40,060 nucleotides of DNA from Candidatus Latescibacterota bacterium. GTDB lineage: Bacteria; JAAXHH01. The stretch spans positions 1 to 40,060 of the forward strand of contig JAJEHX010000015.1 of assembly GCA_022823465.1 (NCBI GenBank), given 5' to 3'. The notes under the pieces are model-generated. The model did not search any database. It was not told the DNA's origin and was given only the letters and a program-made list of their open reading frames with translations. The position numbers were made by a program, and so were the translations under genes. Each line of letters starts with the position of its first letter. The stretch's first letter is position 1. Below are positions 1-8,544 of the stretch, in pieces.

Positions 1-704
1 GTTCTCGCCACATCTCGCCTGTGTCTCCGCGGCCAGCGTGGCGGCCACGACATCGCGCACATCGACCCAGTCGTAGCCACCAGCGATCAGCGCGGGAAGA
101 CGCCTGCGGTAGAGGTCGAGAAACAGCTGCCCCATGGGCGACGGAGCGCCGTCATAGGGTCCGAGTACGCTGGTCGGATTAAGGATCACGGCGTCCAGAC
201 CGCGGTCGATGCCACGGCGGACTTCCACTTCGCCGGCGGCCTTCGAACGGTCGTAAGGCGCGGCGCGCCGGTTGTCCGCCGGACCGCGGCTCTCGTCGAG
301 CACTTCGTCCAGCGGGTGCTGATCGTATGCATGTATCGAGGAAACGTGAACCAGACGCCGCACACCGCATGCAAGGGCCGCTTCCACGACATTGCGGGTG
401 CCCAGGACATTCGTGCGGTGGAATTCCTGCGCCCTGACGCTACCGATCGAGACCAATGCGGCCAGATGGAACACGGTTTCCGCGCCCGCAAAGGCGGCGA
501 TCAGCGATTCCTTGTCGAGTATGTCGCCCTTGACCCATGCGATGTCGAGATCCGCCGCCGTCCCTCGACGCTTCCGAAAGATCGCGCGACCTGACGGGGC
601 CCGTACCTGTCGGCAAGGGCCCGCGCCAATACCCCGCCGATCTGCCCGCTCGCTCCCGTAATCACCCGTACGGTGTGAGGTCGTCCGTCGTCAGATGATC
701 TCAT
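1..704 (-). CDS. NAD-dependent epimerase/dehydratase, partial and frameshifted
   Basis: An extended-SDR sugar or terpenoid epimerase/reductase. The N-terminus read from ATG at 704 has the Rossmann motif TGASGQIGG. After about position 590 the homologous reading continues in the -1 frame (DLDIAWVKGDILDKE, then VFHLAALVSIGS, VSSIHAYDQHP, PYDRSKAAGE, NPTSVLGPYDG and YDWVDVRDV). That second frame stays open to the window edge, so the C-terminus lies outside. The catalytic-type Y-x3-K is PYDRSK. A single missing base at about 580-592 would join the two parts. This is either a real frameshift or a sequencing or assembly error; the intact downstream motifs favour an error or a recent lesion. The gene is co-directional with the P450 fusion, 64 bp downstream of it. 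The substrate is unknown. Confidence 0.75.
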
Positions 705-768
705 TGCGAATGACTCGATCCGCGAAACGCAGGCCGGACCAGGCGCTGGAGAAGCGGGCGCAGCGAAC

Positions 769-2796
769 TCAGGTTCGCAGTTCGTGCCGCTGCTCGGCGA
801 TCCTGAACTTGAGTTTGTTGCTGGGGGACTGTGAGGGAAAGGGGTCCATCGGCAACCGCTTGTAGGGGCGGGCCAGCTCGAGCTTGAAGTAATGCGCGAG
901 CATCAGCAGGTTGATCGCCATGTGCATGTTGGCCCAGCGGTGCCCGAGACAGGAGTGCGTGCCCAGTCCGAAGGGGGCGTAGCCTCTGCCGAGGTGCTCG
1001 TTTCGCGGGGGCAGGTAGCGGTCGATGTCGAACTTCTGTGGATCGGGAAACGCCTCTGCCAGGTAGTGCGGGGCCGTCTGCGCGATCACGAGTTGCGTCC
1101 CGACCGGTAATTCGAAACCCTCCACCACGCAGGTATTCATCACCGTGCGCATGGCCATGGGCGCGATCGGACTCATCCGCAGCGTCTCCATCAACACCCG
1201 GTGGGTCACGTCGATCCGGTCCGGCCTGAAGTCATCCTCGCCAGGATCACCCTCGGCCCACAGCGCGTCCGCTTCGGCCGTGACCCGCTCGTACAGATCG
1301 GGATTCTGCAGCAACCAGTAAAGGGCGAAGCCAACCTGGTCGCCCAGGTACATGGCGGTCATCAGGATCGCCCCCAGCGGCAGCGACAGGTCCGATTCGG
1401 GAAGGAACTGGGGATCCGTCGCGTGCAGGGCCAGATACGCGTCCACCACGTCCTTATGCATCCCGACCCGCTGCGCGGCCGTATGCGTCCTTTGCATACG
1501 TTCCATGATCCTTTTCATGGTTTTCGCCCGGCGGCGCATCGACGGGGTTTTAAGCATGAAACGCGGCAGCATCTTCATGATGCCTACATTGAGCACCCGT
1601 GCCTTGTATTTGAGCGCGTCGACGATCTCGGCTTGCGTGTCAATGCTGGCAAATAGCGGCGAAGACTGCGCGTTCAGCAAGGGTCGCAGCATCACCTGGG
1701 CCGGCATCGTGCTGCCGACATCCCAGTTCGCCATATGTGCGCGGGTCAGGTCATAGACCTCGTCCAGGCGGTCAGTCAAGGTCTTGCGGGAGTAGGCGGG
1801 CTGAAGCGACTTGCGAAAACGAAAGTGATCGGCCCCGTCAACCGAATGCATCGAGCGCGACACGCCATACGCCTTGTCCACATCCTCGAAGTACTCCTTG
1901 GACCGCAAGAACACGCGCCCCATGCGTTGGGCCCATTCGTTCGTCTTTACACCGGCCAGGAAGATGATGTTCTGGCGGAACGGAATCCGTAGCTCGAATA
2001 CCGGACCATACTTTTCGGCCAAAATGGCGAACGCTGCCGGCAGCCTGCCCGCTATCAGTTCGCGATTGAATACCAGGTCACGGAGGGCCACGGCTGGAAT
2101 CGGCTTGGTCAGCGAAGGCTGGCGAAGCGAGGGCGCGACGATGCTCTGGCCCACCGCCGCCGCAATCGCCCGCCCGATCAGGTCCATCTTGCAGATAAAC
2201 TCTACGCGCTTTTCCGCCTCCTCATCCAGTTGGAATATGAAGCGCATGACGTCGCAGGTATTTAACAGGCAAATAACGATGATGTCTCTGGGATCGGGGA
2301 TTTCGTTCAGAAAAATCGCCTTGCTGATGCGCGTTTTGATGAATTGGCCTGCGGTTCCTTCCTGGGAGTCGCTGGACTGGTCCGTGTGCCAGACAGAAGG
2401 AGCCAACGTCCAGAAGTCACCCTCGTGGTGTTCCAGGATCTTCTGGTCAACCATGCGATCCAGCACCGAATCTATAATCGATTCCGAGCGGGGAGCGAGT
2501 TTTTCTATCCAGTACTGCGTGTTGTGTTGGACGGGTTCGCTAGCGACTTCTTCCAGTATGAAGTCCAGGGTGGCGTTGCCCGTTTCCGTCCGGTCCACCA
2601 GGAACAGGGACTCCATGTCCGTGTCGATGCGAGATTGCAGCGAAAGTTCCCCGAGCACCGCGCCGACCACGGCGCAGTTCAGATTCCAGCCGGGCACCTG
2701 ATGGAAGTAGCCGGTCTCCTCGTTGAGGAGCATCAGGATGAACTCTTGGGTCAAAGTCAAAGGTTGGGTCTTCACTGCTTCTGTAGGAGTAGCCAT
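769..2796 (-). CDS. GPP34 (GOLPH3-like) domain-cytochrome P450 fusion protein
   Basis: A 675-residue protein. Residues about 12-200 match the GPP34/GOLPH3 family: LTLTQEFILMLLNEETG, then AVVGAVLGELSLQSRI, a LFLVDRTETG segment, LDRMVDQKIL and IPDPRDIIVICLL. Known members bind phosphoinositides in eukaryotes and are abundant but uncharacterised in bacteria. Residues about 240-675 are a cytochrome P450: E537-x-x-R540 in helix K and the haem loop FGLGTHSCLG with Cys616. The I-helix reads AMYLGDQVGF and lacks the usual acid-Thr pair. I chose ATG 2796 because an AGGGAG-type ribosome site lies about 10 nt upstream; reading on to 3183 adds about 129 residues with no recognised domain. It is divergent from the Rieske oxygenase, suggesting a shared oxidative pathway. 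The substrate is unknown. Confidence 0.88.
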   Translation of the reverse strand: MATPTEAVKTQPLTLTQEFILMLLNEETGYFHQVPGWNLNCAVVGAVLGELSLQSRIDTDMESLFLVDRTETGNATLDFILEEVASEPVQHNTQYWIEKLAPRSESIIDSVLDRMVDQKILEHHEGDFWTLAPSVWHTDQSSDSQEGTAGQFIKTRISKAIFLNEIPDPRDIIVICLLNTCDVMRFIFQLDEEAEKRVEFICKMDLIGRAIAAAVGQSIVAPSLRQPSLTKPIPAVALRDLVFNRELIAGRLPAAFAILAEKYGPVFELRIPFRQNIIFLAGVKTNEWAQRMGRVFLRSKEYFEDVDKAYGVSRSMHSVDGADHFRFRKSLQPAYSRKTLTDRLDEVYDLTRAHMANWDVGSTMPAQVMLRPLLNAQSSPLFASIDTQAEIVDALKYKARVLNVGIMKMLPRFMLKTPSMRRRAKTMKRIMERMQRTHTAAQRVGMHKDVVDAYLALHATDPQFLPESDLSLPLGAILMTAMYLGDQVGFALYWLLQNPDLYERVTAEADALWAEGDPGEDDFRPDRIDVTHRVLMETLRMSPIAPMAMRTVMNTCVVEGFELPVGTQLVIAQTAPHYLAEAFPDPQKFDIDRYLPPRNEHLGRGYAPFGLGTHSCLGHRWANMHMAINLLMLAHYFKLELARPYKRLPMDPFPSQSPSNKLKFRIAEQRHELRT

Positions 2797-3207
2797 CAGC
2801 CTCAGTCTCCCTGCATGATCTCCAAACCATCGGCCAATCGCCCTTGTTGCACTTGAACTTAATGTAACATTCCGGCCTGAGGGAAGCAAGTCATATTTCA
2901 GTTGGAACAGGCTCGGGGCAGTGTGGGAAATGGCCTGCTGCAGAGACCGATCGGCGAACAAGCGGACTATCCCTTCGACGATCCCGAGGCCCGGCGTATT
3001 TTCAACTCCTGCGGAAGCATTCTGGACGGCCGGCGTTTCAGATGGCGAGAGGCTGAAAACCGCTTCGAGAGACGCCACCTCCTTACGGCCACCTCCGCGC
3101 CGCGCATAATATACTTGACAATCAAGCGTCTCACCTGAGCAATTTAAACTCAGGATCCCTTCGCTACACCGACAGACGGCCACAACGCCCTTACGGATGT
3201 GCGAGCC
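2797..3207. promoter_or_regulatory. Divergent intergenic region between P450 fusion and Rieske oxygenase
   Basis: About 410 bases without a convincing gene. Leftward it holds the ribosome site of the P450 fusion and a weak TTGCTT/TACATT candidate promoter (around 2854-2893). Rightward there is a perfect TTGACA at 3115-3120, but no good -10 at 16-18 nt. A perfect 6-bp inverted repeat (CCTGAG, 9-nt spacer, CTCAGG) spans 3134-3154. The continuous leftward reading frame across this region is best taken as chance. Confidence 0.4.
3134..3154. repeat. Inverted repeat, possible operator
   Basis: CCTGAG and CTCAGG separated by nine AT-rich bases form a perfect dyad 14 bases downstream of a TTGACA hexamer, where a rightward RNA polymerase would sit. 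This is the position and shape of a repressor site for the Rieske gene, but no regulator gene lies nearby. It is inferred from symmetry alone. Confidence 0.35.
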
Positions 3208-4290
3208 ATGAACTCGAACACTATCGAGCGGATCGGCGAACCGGACGTAGAAAGAGCCGCCAGCCGCCCAGCTTCCGGTCGGCCGGATCGACTGCCTCCC
3301 TTCCCCGAAGGCTGGTATCTGATCGCACCCCGCGAAACTCTGCTAAAAGAGAAGTTGATCGAGAAGACGTGGATGGGTGAGGATATCGTCGCCTGGTGTG
3401 ATGAGGAGGGCCGTGTCTGCGTGGCCGAAGCCGTTTGTCCGCACCTGGGCTCGCACCTGGGTCCTGCCGTTGGCGGCCAGGTGTGCAACGGACGCCTCGT
3501 CTGCCCGTTCCACGGGTTCGAGTTCGATGCGACCGGCCAGTGCGTCGCGACGCCGAATGCGCCGGCGCCGAAAGCCGCTAAACTGAGTGTATACGAAACC
3601 CGGGAGATCTTCGGCCTGGTCTTCGCCTGGTACGGGGCCGGCGGGAGGCCGCCGCACTGGTTTCTGCCTGACGAGCCGCCCACCGGCGCGGAATGGGGCC
3701 GACTGGGATTCAGGACCCTCCGGTTCCGCAGTCATCCCCAGGAAACCGGAGAAAACTCGGTGGACCTCGGTCACCTGCGGTACGTACACGGCTACGACAA
3801 TGTGAACCAGGTCGGTTCGGTTACGGCGGAAGGCGCCTATCTGAAGAGTTGCTTCGACTTCAGACGCGTCCGCAGGATCCTGGGAGTAAAGGACCTGGTC
3901 TACGATGTTTCAGCCGTCACGCACTTGCACGGACTGGGCTACTCCTTTGTCGAAATCCACGAGAAAACCATCGATATGCACGCGAGGCTCTGGGTCCTTC
4001 CAACCCCTGTCGACGGTACCAACATCGATCTCGTACTGGCCAGTCAGTTGCAGGAAATCCGAAAGCCCCGGCGGTTCATCTCAGGCCTGGGATTCCTGCC
4101 GTCCAGGTTGCGCCAAAGACTCATGAATCAAATACTGCTTTCACAACAGAAAAGGGATGTGCTGCAGGACGTGGTGATCTGGGAAAGAAAGCGGTTTCGG
4201 ACGCCTCCCCGGCTGTGCAAGGCCGATGGCCCCATCGGATTGTATCGCCGCTATTGCCGGCAATTCTATCCTGAGTCATCCATGGACTGA
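3208..4290 (+). CDS. Rieske [2Fe-2S] aromatic-ring-hydroxylating-type oxygenase
   Basis: A 360-residue terminal oxygenase. The Rieske cluster ligands are C77-P-H79 and C99-P-F-H102 (CPHLG and CPFHG boxes). The mononuclear iron site is D186-x2-H189-x4-H194 in NSVDLGHLRYVHG. The single-chain layout and Rieske spacing resemble the KshA/DAF-36 (Neverland) class that oxidises steroids or other hydrophobic substrates, rather than two-subunit dioxygenases; this is a family impression. No ferredoxin or reductase gene is adjacent, so electrons must come from elsewhere. GTG at 3199 would add three residues; ATG 3208 is preferred, though both have weak ribosome sites. Its partner across the divergent promoter is the P450 fusion. 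Confidence 0.88.
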   Translation: MNSNTIERIGEPDVERAASRPASGRPDRLPPFPEGWYLIAPRETLLKEKLIEKTWMGEDIVAWCDEEGRVCVAEAVCPHLGSHLGPAVGGQVCNGRLVCPFHGFEFDATGQCVATPNAPAPKAAKLSVYETREIFGLVFAWYGAGGRPPHWFLPDEPPTGAEWGRLGFRTLRFRSHPQETGENSVDLGHLRYVHGYDNVNQVGSVTAEGAYLKSCFDFRRVRRILGVKDLVYDVSAVTHLHGLGYSFVEIHEKTIDMHARLWVLPTPVDGTNIDLVLASQLQEIRKPRRFISGLGFLPSRLRQRLMNQILLSQQKRDVLQDVVIWERKRFRTPPRLCKADGPIGLYRRYCRQFYPESSMD

Positions 4291-4358
4291 CCGATGCGAC
4301 GACCGGATACACGTGCAGAGGCTTAGTGAGGAAGCGGTGAGTCAGGCGAGGCGAAGAA

Positions 4359-4378
4359 GCACAGAAGCCTGCCTGTGC
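4359..4378. terminator. Stem-loop between convergent genes
   Basis: GCACAG, 8-nt loop, CTGTGC: a perfect 6-bp stem between the convergent Rieske gene and TPR gene. There is no T-run on either side, so an intrinsic terminator role is tentative. Confidence 0.3.
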
Positions 4379-4393
4379 CGGCTGGTCAAATCA

Positions 4394-5179
4394 CTAGTCG
4401 TCTTCACCGCCTTCTTCCAGCTCCGCCAGGGCTTTCAGTACATCCTGCTGGATGAACTCCCCATAGGCATCCCGCACCGGTAGTCCGGCCGCCCTCGACA
4501 GCAACGCCCCGGCCCGCTCACGGCCGCCCTCGCGGTCGAGTTCAGGAAGATTGAGCGCATATTCCATCAGTATGACCTTCGAGTCCGGTTCGAGTTCCAG
4601 CGCCCGCTCGTAATGGATGACGGCGTCCTTTCCGTTTCCCTTGTATATGAACCGGGCAATGCGCCCGGCACTGGCGATGCCGGCGTGCCAGCTCCCCAGG
4701 GCCATGTGCGCCTCGGCGAAGTCGGGTCTAATGGCAAGCGTGTCCTCGAGCAGACCGCGGATCTTGCCCGCCAGGCCCCGGCGAAGCGCCGTCAACTTAC
4801 CGACGCTCTGCGCATACCGGCCAACGGCATGGGCGGACTGGTAGTACGCTTCGGCGTTGGCCGAATCGGCGCGCACCGCCTCCTCCCCGAGCCGCATCGC
4901 GCGTTCCAGGAACCTTTTCCGTTCATCCCCGGTCGCCATATAATGACCGTGGACCGCGAGCGATTGCGCCGCCAGGGCGTATCCATCGGAGGTCTGAAAG
5001 GCTTCCGCGAGATCCGCCGCCTCGAGAAAGCGGCCTTCCCTGAAAGCGGCCCTGGCGTCATCAATCGACTGGGCGTTTGCGCCGGCCGCGTCGAACAGGC
5101 CGGCCAAGCAGGCCAAGCCGACCGCAATGAGCACGAATCCCCCGACTGCTGCGAGTCGGACAAATCGGGTAAGGGTCAT
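4394..5179 (-). CDS. Exported TPR-repeat protein
   Basis: A 261-residue protein with an N-terminal hydrophobic segment (residues about 8-30) ending in ANA-QS, typical of a Sec signal peptide. The rest is helical tetratricopeptide-like repeats, for example LGEEAVRADSANAEAYYQSA, LLEDTLAIRPDFAEAHMALG and YERALELEPDSKVILMEYA. Such proteins are periplasmic scaffolds; the arrangement resembles the RMD-like TPR group. The acidic C-terminus ends in GGEDD. It lies 146 bp downstream of the RND pump gene on the same strand and could be read by run-through, although a hairpin lies between them. No catalytic motif is visible and its function is unknown. Confidence 0.8.
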   Translation of the reverse strand: MTLTRFVRLAAVGGFVLIAVGLACLAGLFDAAGANAQSIDDARAAFREGRFLEAADLAEAFQTSDGYALAAQSLAVHGHYMATGDERKRFLERAMRLGEEAVRADSANAEAYYQSAHAVGRYAQSVGKLTALRRGLAGKIRGLLEDTLAIRPDFAEAHMALGSWHAGIASAGRIARFIYKGNGKDAVIHYERALELEPDSKVILMEYALNLPELDREGGRERAGALLSRAAGLPVRDAYGEFIQQDVLKALAELEEGGEDD

Positions 5180-5301
5180 CTGGACGTCCCGGTTCGATTC
5201 AGGAAACGGGCAATTCGTACAACTACCCGGCGATGCGGATTCTCAGTTGTAAATGTATGTTGCGAATGGGAGTTACGCAAGTCTATTTGTCGTGGCGCGA
5301 T

Positions 5302-5321
5302 CGTTCCGGGGACCCGAAACG
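5302..5321 (-). terminator. Stem-loop just after the RND pump gene
   Basis: On the minus strand CGTTTCGG, a 4-nt loop and CCGGAACG form an 8-bp stem with one G-U pair, starting 5 nt after the pump stop codon. Flanking GGCG/CGCC could extend it. There is no U-tract, so it may attenuate rather than end transcription into the TPR gene. Confidence 0.35.
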
Positions 5322-5325
5322 ACGC

Positions 5326-8300
5326 CTACGCCGGAATCTGTTCGTGCACCGCAGCAGGGCCCGCGGAATGGCCGCGCAATGCGATAAGCCGCTGATGTAT
5401 GGAGGACAGTGCGGGGACGACCACCATCAGTATGGCCGTGGTGAAGAGTATCCCGCAGCCGAGCGACGCGGCGAAGGGGATCAGGAACTGGGCCTGAATG
5501 GCGGGTTCCAGGATGAGGGGCATGAACCCGAGGAACGTGGTCAGGGAGGTGAGCATGATCGGGCGAAAACGACCCTTGGCGCCTTCGATGATGGCCGTTC
5601 GCACGGGGTTGCCTTCCCGGAGTTTCTGGTCGATGAAATCGATCATCACCAGGGAATCGTTCACCACGACGCCGCTGAGGCCGAAGATGCCCATGAAGGA
5701 TACCGCGCTCAGGGCCAGCCCCAGGACCCAGTGTCCCAGGATCACGCCAATGAACCCGAAGGGGATGACGGCCATGATGATAAACGGCTTGGTATACGAA
5801 CGAAGCGGGATGGCAAGCAGCGTGAAGATCATGATCAGGGCAACGGCAAATCCGCGATACAGCGCGTCCAGCGATTCCAGTTGTTCCTGTTGCTCGCCGC
5901 CGAACGTGTAGGCCAGGTCCGGGTAGGTGGCGGTCAGGTCCGCCAGGATCGAGTTCGCCAGGACGTCGTTGGCTTCGTTGCCGGTAATAACCGCGGCGTC
6001 CACGTCCGCGGTGACCGTGACGATTCGATGACCGTCCTTCCTTCGGATGGCCGGCGGCGACATACCTGATTTCAGCGAGGCTATGCTGGTAACCGGGACC
6101 TCCCCTCCGCCCGGCGTGCGGAGCAGGTATCCTTCGATGTCCGTGATGGAACTCCGTTCGTCGGCGGGCAGACGGACGTAGACCCGGACTTCCTCTCGGC
6201 CGCGCTGCACCCGGACTGCCTCGGCGCCAAAAAACGCCGCGCGCGCCTGCCCGGCCAATCCTTCGAGTGTAAGACCAAGGGTCCGGGCTTCCGGCCGCAA
6301 CTCGAGCTGGATTTCCGGTATGCCCGGCGTGTGATCCGAGCGTACGTCGTAAACGCCGCCCACTTCACGTAGACCATTGACGACGGAATCCGCGATCTGA
6401 CCGAGACGGTCCGGGTCCGGATGGGACAGGACGGCCTCTACGGGATTGCCGAGATCGATAAGTTCACCGCTGAAGGTAATGCCCCGGACGTAGGGCAAAA
6501 CCCCCACCTCCTCGCGCCAGGCCTGCACGAAATCCACGGTGGAGATCTCTCGGTGCTGCGCGCCGAGCAGCTTGAATTCAATGGTGGCTACGTTCGGTTC
6601 CGGGTTCAGGGTCGGCGCGGGATTCAAACCGCCACCCTGTACCCGGGGCCGCTGGCCGACGGTGACGATTACGCCGGACAGCAGCGGAGGCGCGTCCGCG
6701 GACCGGCCGCGGGAGAGCCGTTCTATGACCCTGTGCCCGGCCTCCTCCAGTTCCCGCGCCACCTCGTACGTCCTCGGCGCGGTAGTTCCATCGGGCATGT
6801 CCAGCGTAACCGTCGCGTAATCCCCTTCCACATCGGCCGCCAGCGTGGTGGGGACGATCCCCGCCGGTATCAGGGAGATACTCAGTACGAGCAGGCCGGC
6901 GGCTCCCGCCATCGTCACCACGGGCTGATCCGTCGCGAAACGCAGTGCCCGGTCCAGGGGGCCCTGCACGAACCGGTCCAGCCAGGTGTTCACACCTCCC
7001 TGAAGCCCTGCGAAGAATCGGTCTAAGGCATTCTTCGGCGTCCATTCCGGACCAGGCAGGTGGGAAAGGTGGTTCGGCAGGATCAGCACCGATTCGATCA
7101 GGGAAACCAGCAGGATCGCAATCATGATGATCGGCAGCGCCCGCCATACTTCACCTACGCCGCCGGGGATGAACAGCAGCGGGACGAAGGCCACCACGGA
7201 AGTGAGGACCGCGAACGTCAACGGCGTTTTAATGCGGCGGACGCCCCGTATCGCGGCCTGGAGTCCGGGGGTTCCCCGCTTTCTTTCGTACTGGATGTGC
7301 TCGGCTACGACGATGGCGTCGTCGACGACGATACCAATGGCAAGGACAAAGGAGAACAGGCTCTGGGCATTGATCGCCACGTCGAGGATCAGCATGACCG
7401 CGAGGGCGCCGACGCCCGAAACGGCCAGGCCCACGGCCACCCAGATCGCGAGCCTGATTTCGAGAAACAGGCTGAGGGCGATCAAGACCAGCAACAGCCC
7501 CAGGATACCATTCTTGATGAGTATATCTACGCGTTCTGCGTAGTCCTGGGATTCGTCGTTCCAAATGGTGATGCCCACGCCGTCCGGCAGGGACGGGATC
7601 ACCTCGCTCGCCAGGTGCTCCCGGACAGCCGTGGCGACCTCGGTCACGTGCTCGCCGCCGGCCCGGTAGACCTCGATGAACGCGGCTGGATGGTTCTGAT
7701 GGCGGACGATCAGGTCGGATTCCCGGAAGTCGTCGCGAACCGCGGCGATGTCGCCAAGGCGTACGACCGTGCCGTCACTGCCGCTGAGCAGGACGATCTC
7801 CTCGAAATCCTGCTGGTCGTAGTTCTGGCCCAGGGTCCGGACACGTACCTGGGATTCGTGCGTGTTGATACTGCCGGAAGACAGCTCCAGGGAACTACTG
7901 CGAATCGTGCCGGCGATGTCGTCGAGCGTAAGTCCAAGGGCGCTCAACCGATACAGCGGCACCTCGATGGAGATTTCGTAGTTACGGACGCCGCTGACTT
8001 CGACCTGGGACACGGACGGAAGCGTCGTGAGCTCATCCTCGACCTGGTAGGCCAGTTCCTTCAGCGAGCGTTCGGACACATCGCCGTAGACAATGAGCCG
8101 CATCATGCTCTGGCGGTTGGTCATCTCCCTGAACTGGGGGCGCTCGGCGCCGCCCGGGAAGGACTGGATACGATTTACCGCGGACTCGACTTCGTTCAAC
8201 GCCTGGGCCATGTCCGTGCCGGACTCCATTTGAATCCGGACGGACGCCATACCCGGCGCCGCCACGGATTTTACGGCCTTCACGTCATCCAGCCCGCTGA

Positions 8301-8544
8301 CCTGGTCCTCGATTTTGACGACGATCGACTCCTCCACCTCCTCCGGCGTGGCGCCGGGATAGGCCATCGAGACTTCAACGTGGTAGAAGGGGACGGTCGG
8401 CCACGCTTCGCGCTCCAGGCCGGTAAGCGACACCAGCCCGAAGGCGACGATTGCGCACATCAGCAGGTTGGCGGCCACGCTGTTGCCCGCCATGTAGGCG
8501 ATCGGACCGCCGGGTTCTTTGTGATTGCCGTTGTCTGTACTCAT
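5326..8544 (-). CDS. RND-family efflux pump, inner-membrane subunit (AcrB/MexB-like)
   Basis: A 1072-residue, twelve-helix proton-driven exporter, at normal family length. A first transmembrane segment at about 22-44 precedes a periplasmic porter domain with the typical YPGATPEEVEESI motif. TM4 holds the proton-relay pair D408-D409 (GIVVDDAIVVAEH). The second half repeats the fold, with LSGVVVNDSLVMIDF in TM10 and a second porter domain. Its start codon overlaps the adaptor stop as ATGA, so the two are translationally coupled. It forms the inner-membrane engine of a tripartite complex with the adaptor and outer-membrane lipoprotein encoded just upstream. The substrate cannot be told; the sequence resembles the diverse MexF/AcrB-like drug and lipid exporters rather than CusA-type metal pumps. 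Confidence 0.95.
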   Translation of the reverse strand: MSTDNGNHKEPGGPIAYMAGNSVAANLLMCAIVAFGLVSLTGLEREAWPTVPFYHVEVSMAYPGATPEEVEESIVVKIEDQVSGLDDVKAVKSVAAPGMASVRIQMESGTDMAQALNEVESAVNRIQSFPGGAERPQFREMTNRQSMMRLIVYGDVSERSLKELAYQVEDELTTLPSVSQVEVSGVRNYEISIEVPLYRLSALGLTLDDIAGTIRSSSLELSSGSINTHESQVRVRTLGQNYDQQDFEEIVLLSGSDGTVVRLGDIAAVRDDFRESDLIVRHQNHPAAFIEVYRAGGEHVTEVATAVREHLASEVIPSLPDGVGITIWNDESQDYAERVDILIKNGILGLLLVLIALSLFLEIRLAIWVAVGLAVSGVGALAVMLILDVAINAQSLFSFVLAIGIVVDDAIVVAEHIQYERKRGTPGLQAAIRGVRRIKTPLTFAVLTSVVAFVPLLFIPGGVGEVWRALPIIMIAILLVSLIESVLILPNHLSHLPGPEWTPKNALDRFFAGLQGGVNTWLDRFVQGPLDRALRFATDQPVVTMAGAAGLLVLSISLIPAGIVPTTLAADVEGDYATVTLDMPDGTTAPRTYEVARELEEAGHRVIERLSRGRSADAPPLLSGVIVTVGQRPRVQGGGLNPAPTLNPEPNVATIEFKLLGAQHREISTVDFVQAWREEVGVLPYVRGITFSGELIDLGNPVEAVLSHPDPDRLGQIADSVVNGLREVGGVYDVRSDHTPGIPEIQLELRPEARTLGLTLEGLAGQARAAFFGAEAVRVQRGREEVRVYVRLPADERSSITDIEGYLLRTPGGGEVPVTSIASLKSGMSPPAIRRKDGHRIVTVTADVDAAVITGNEANDVLANSILADLTATYPDLAYTFGGEQQEQLESLDALYRGFAVALIMIFTLLAIPLRSYTKPFIIMAVIPFGFIGVILGHWVLGLALSAVSFMGIFGLSGVVVNDSLVMIDFIDQKLREGNPVRTAIIEGAKGRFRPIMLTSLTTFLGFMPLILEPAIQAQFLIPFAASLGCGILFTTAILMVVVPALSSIHQRLIALRGHSAGPAAVHEQIPA

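Noticed and set aside
2797-3183. N-terminal extension of the P450 fusion to 3183
   Set aside because: No domain is recognised in it, it crosses the divergent promoter region, and ATG 2796 has a better ribosome site and starts just before the GPP34 domain.
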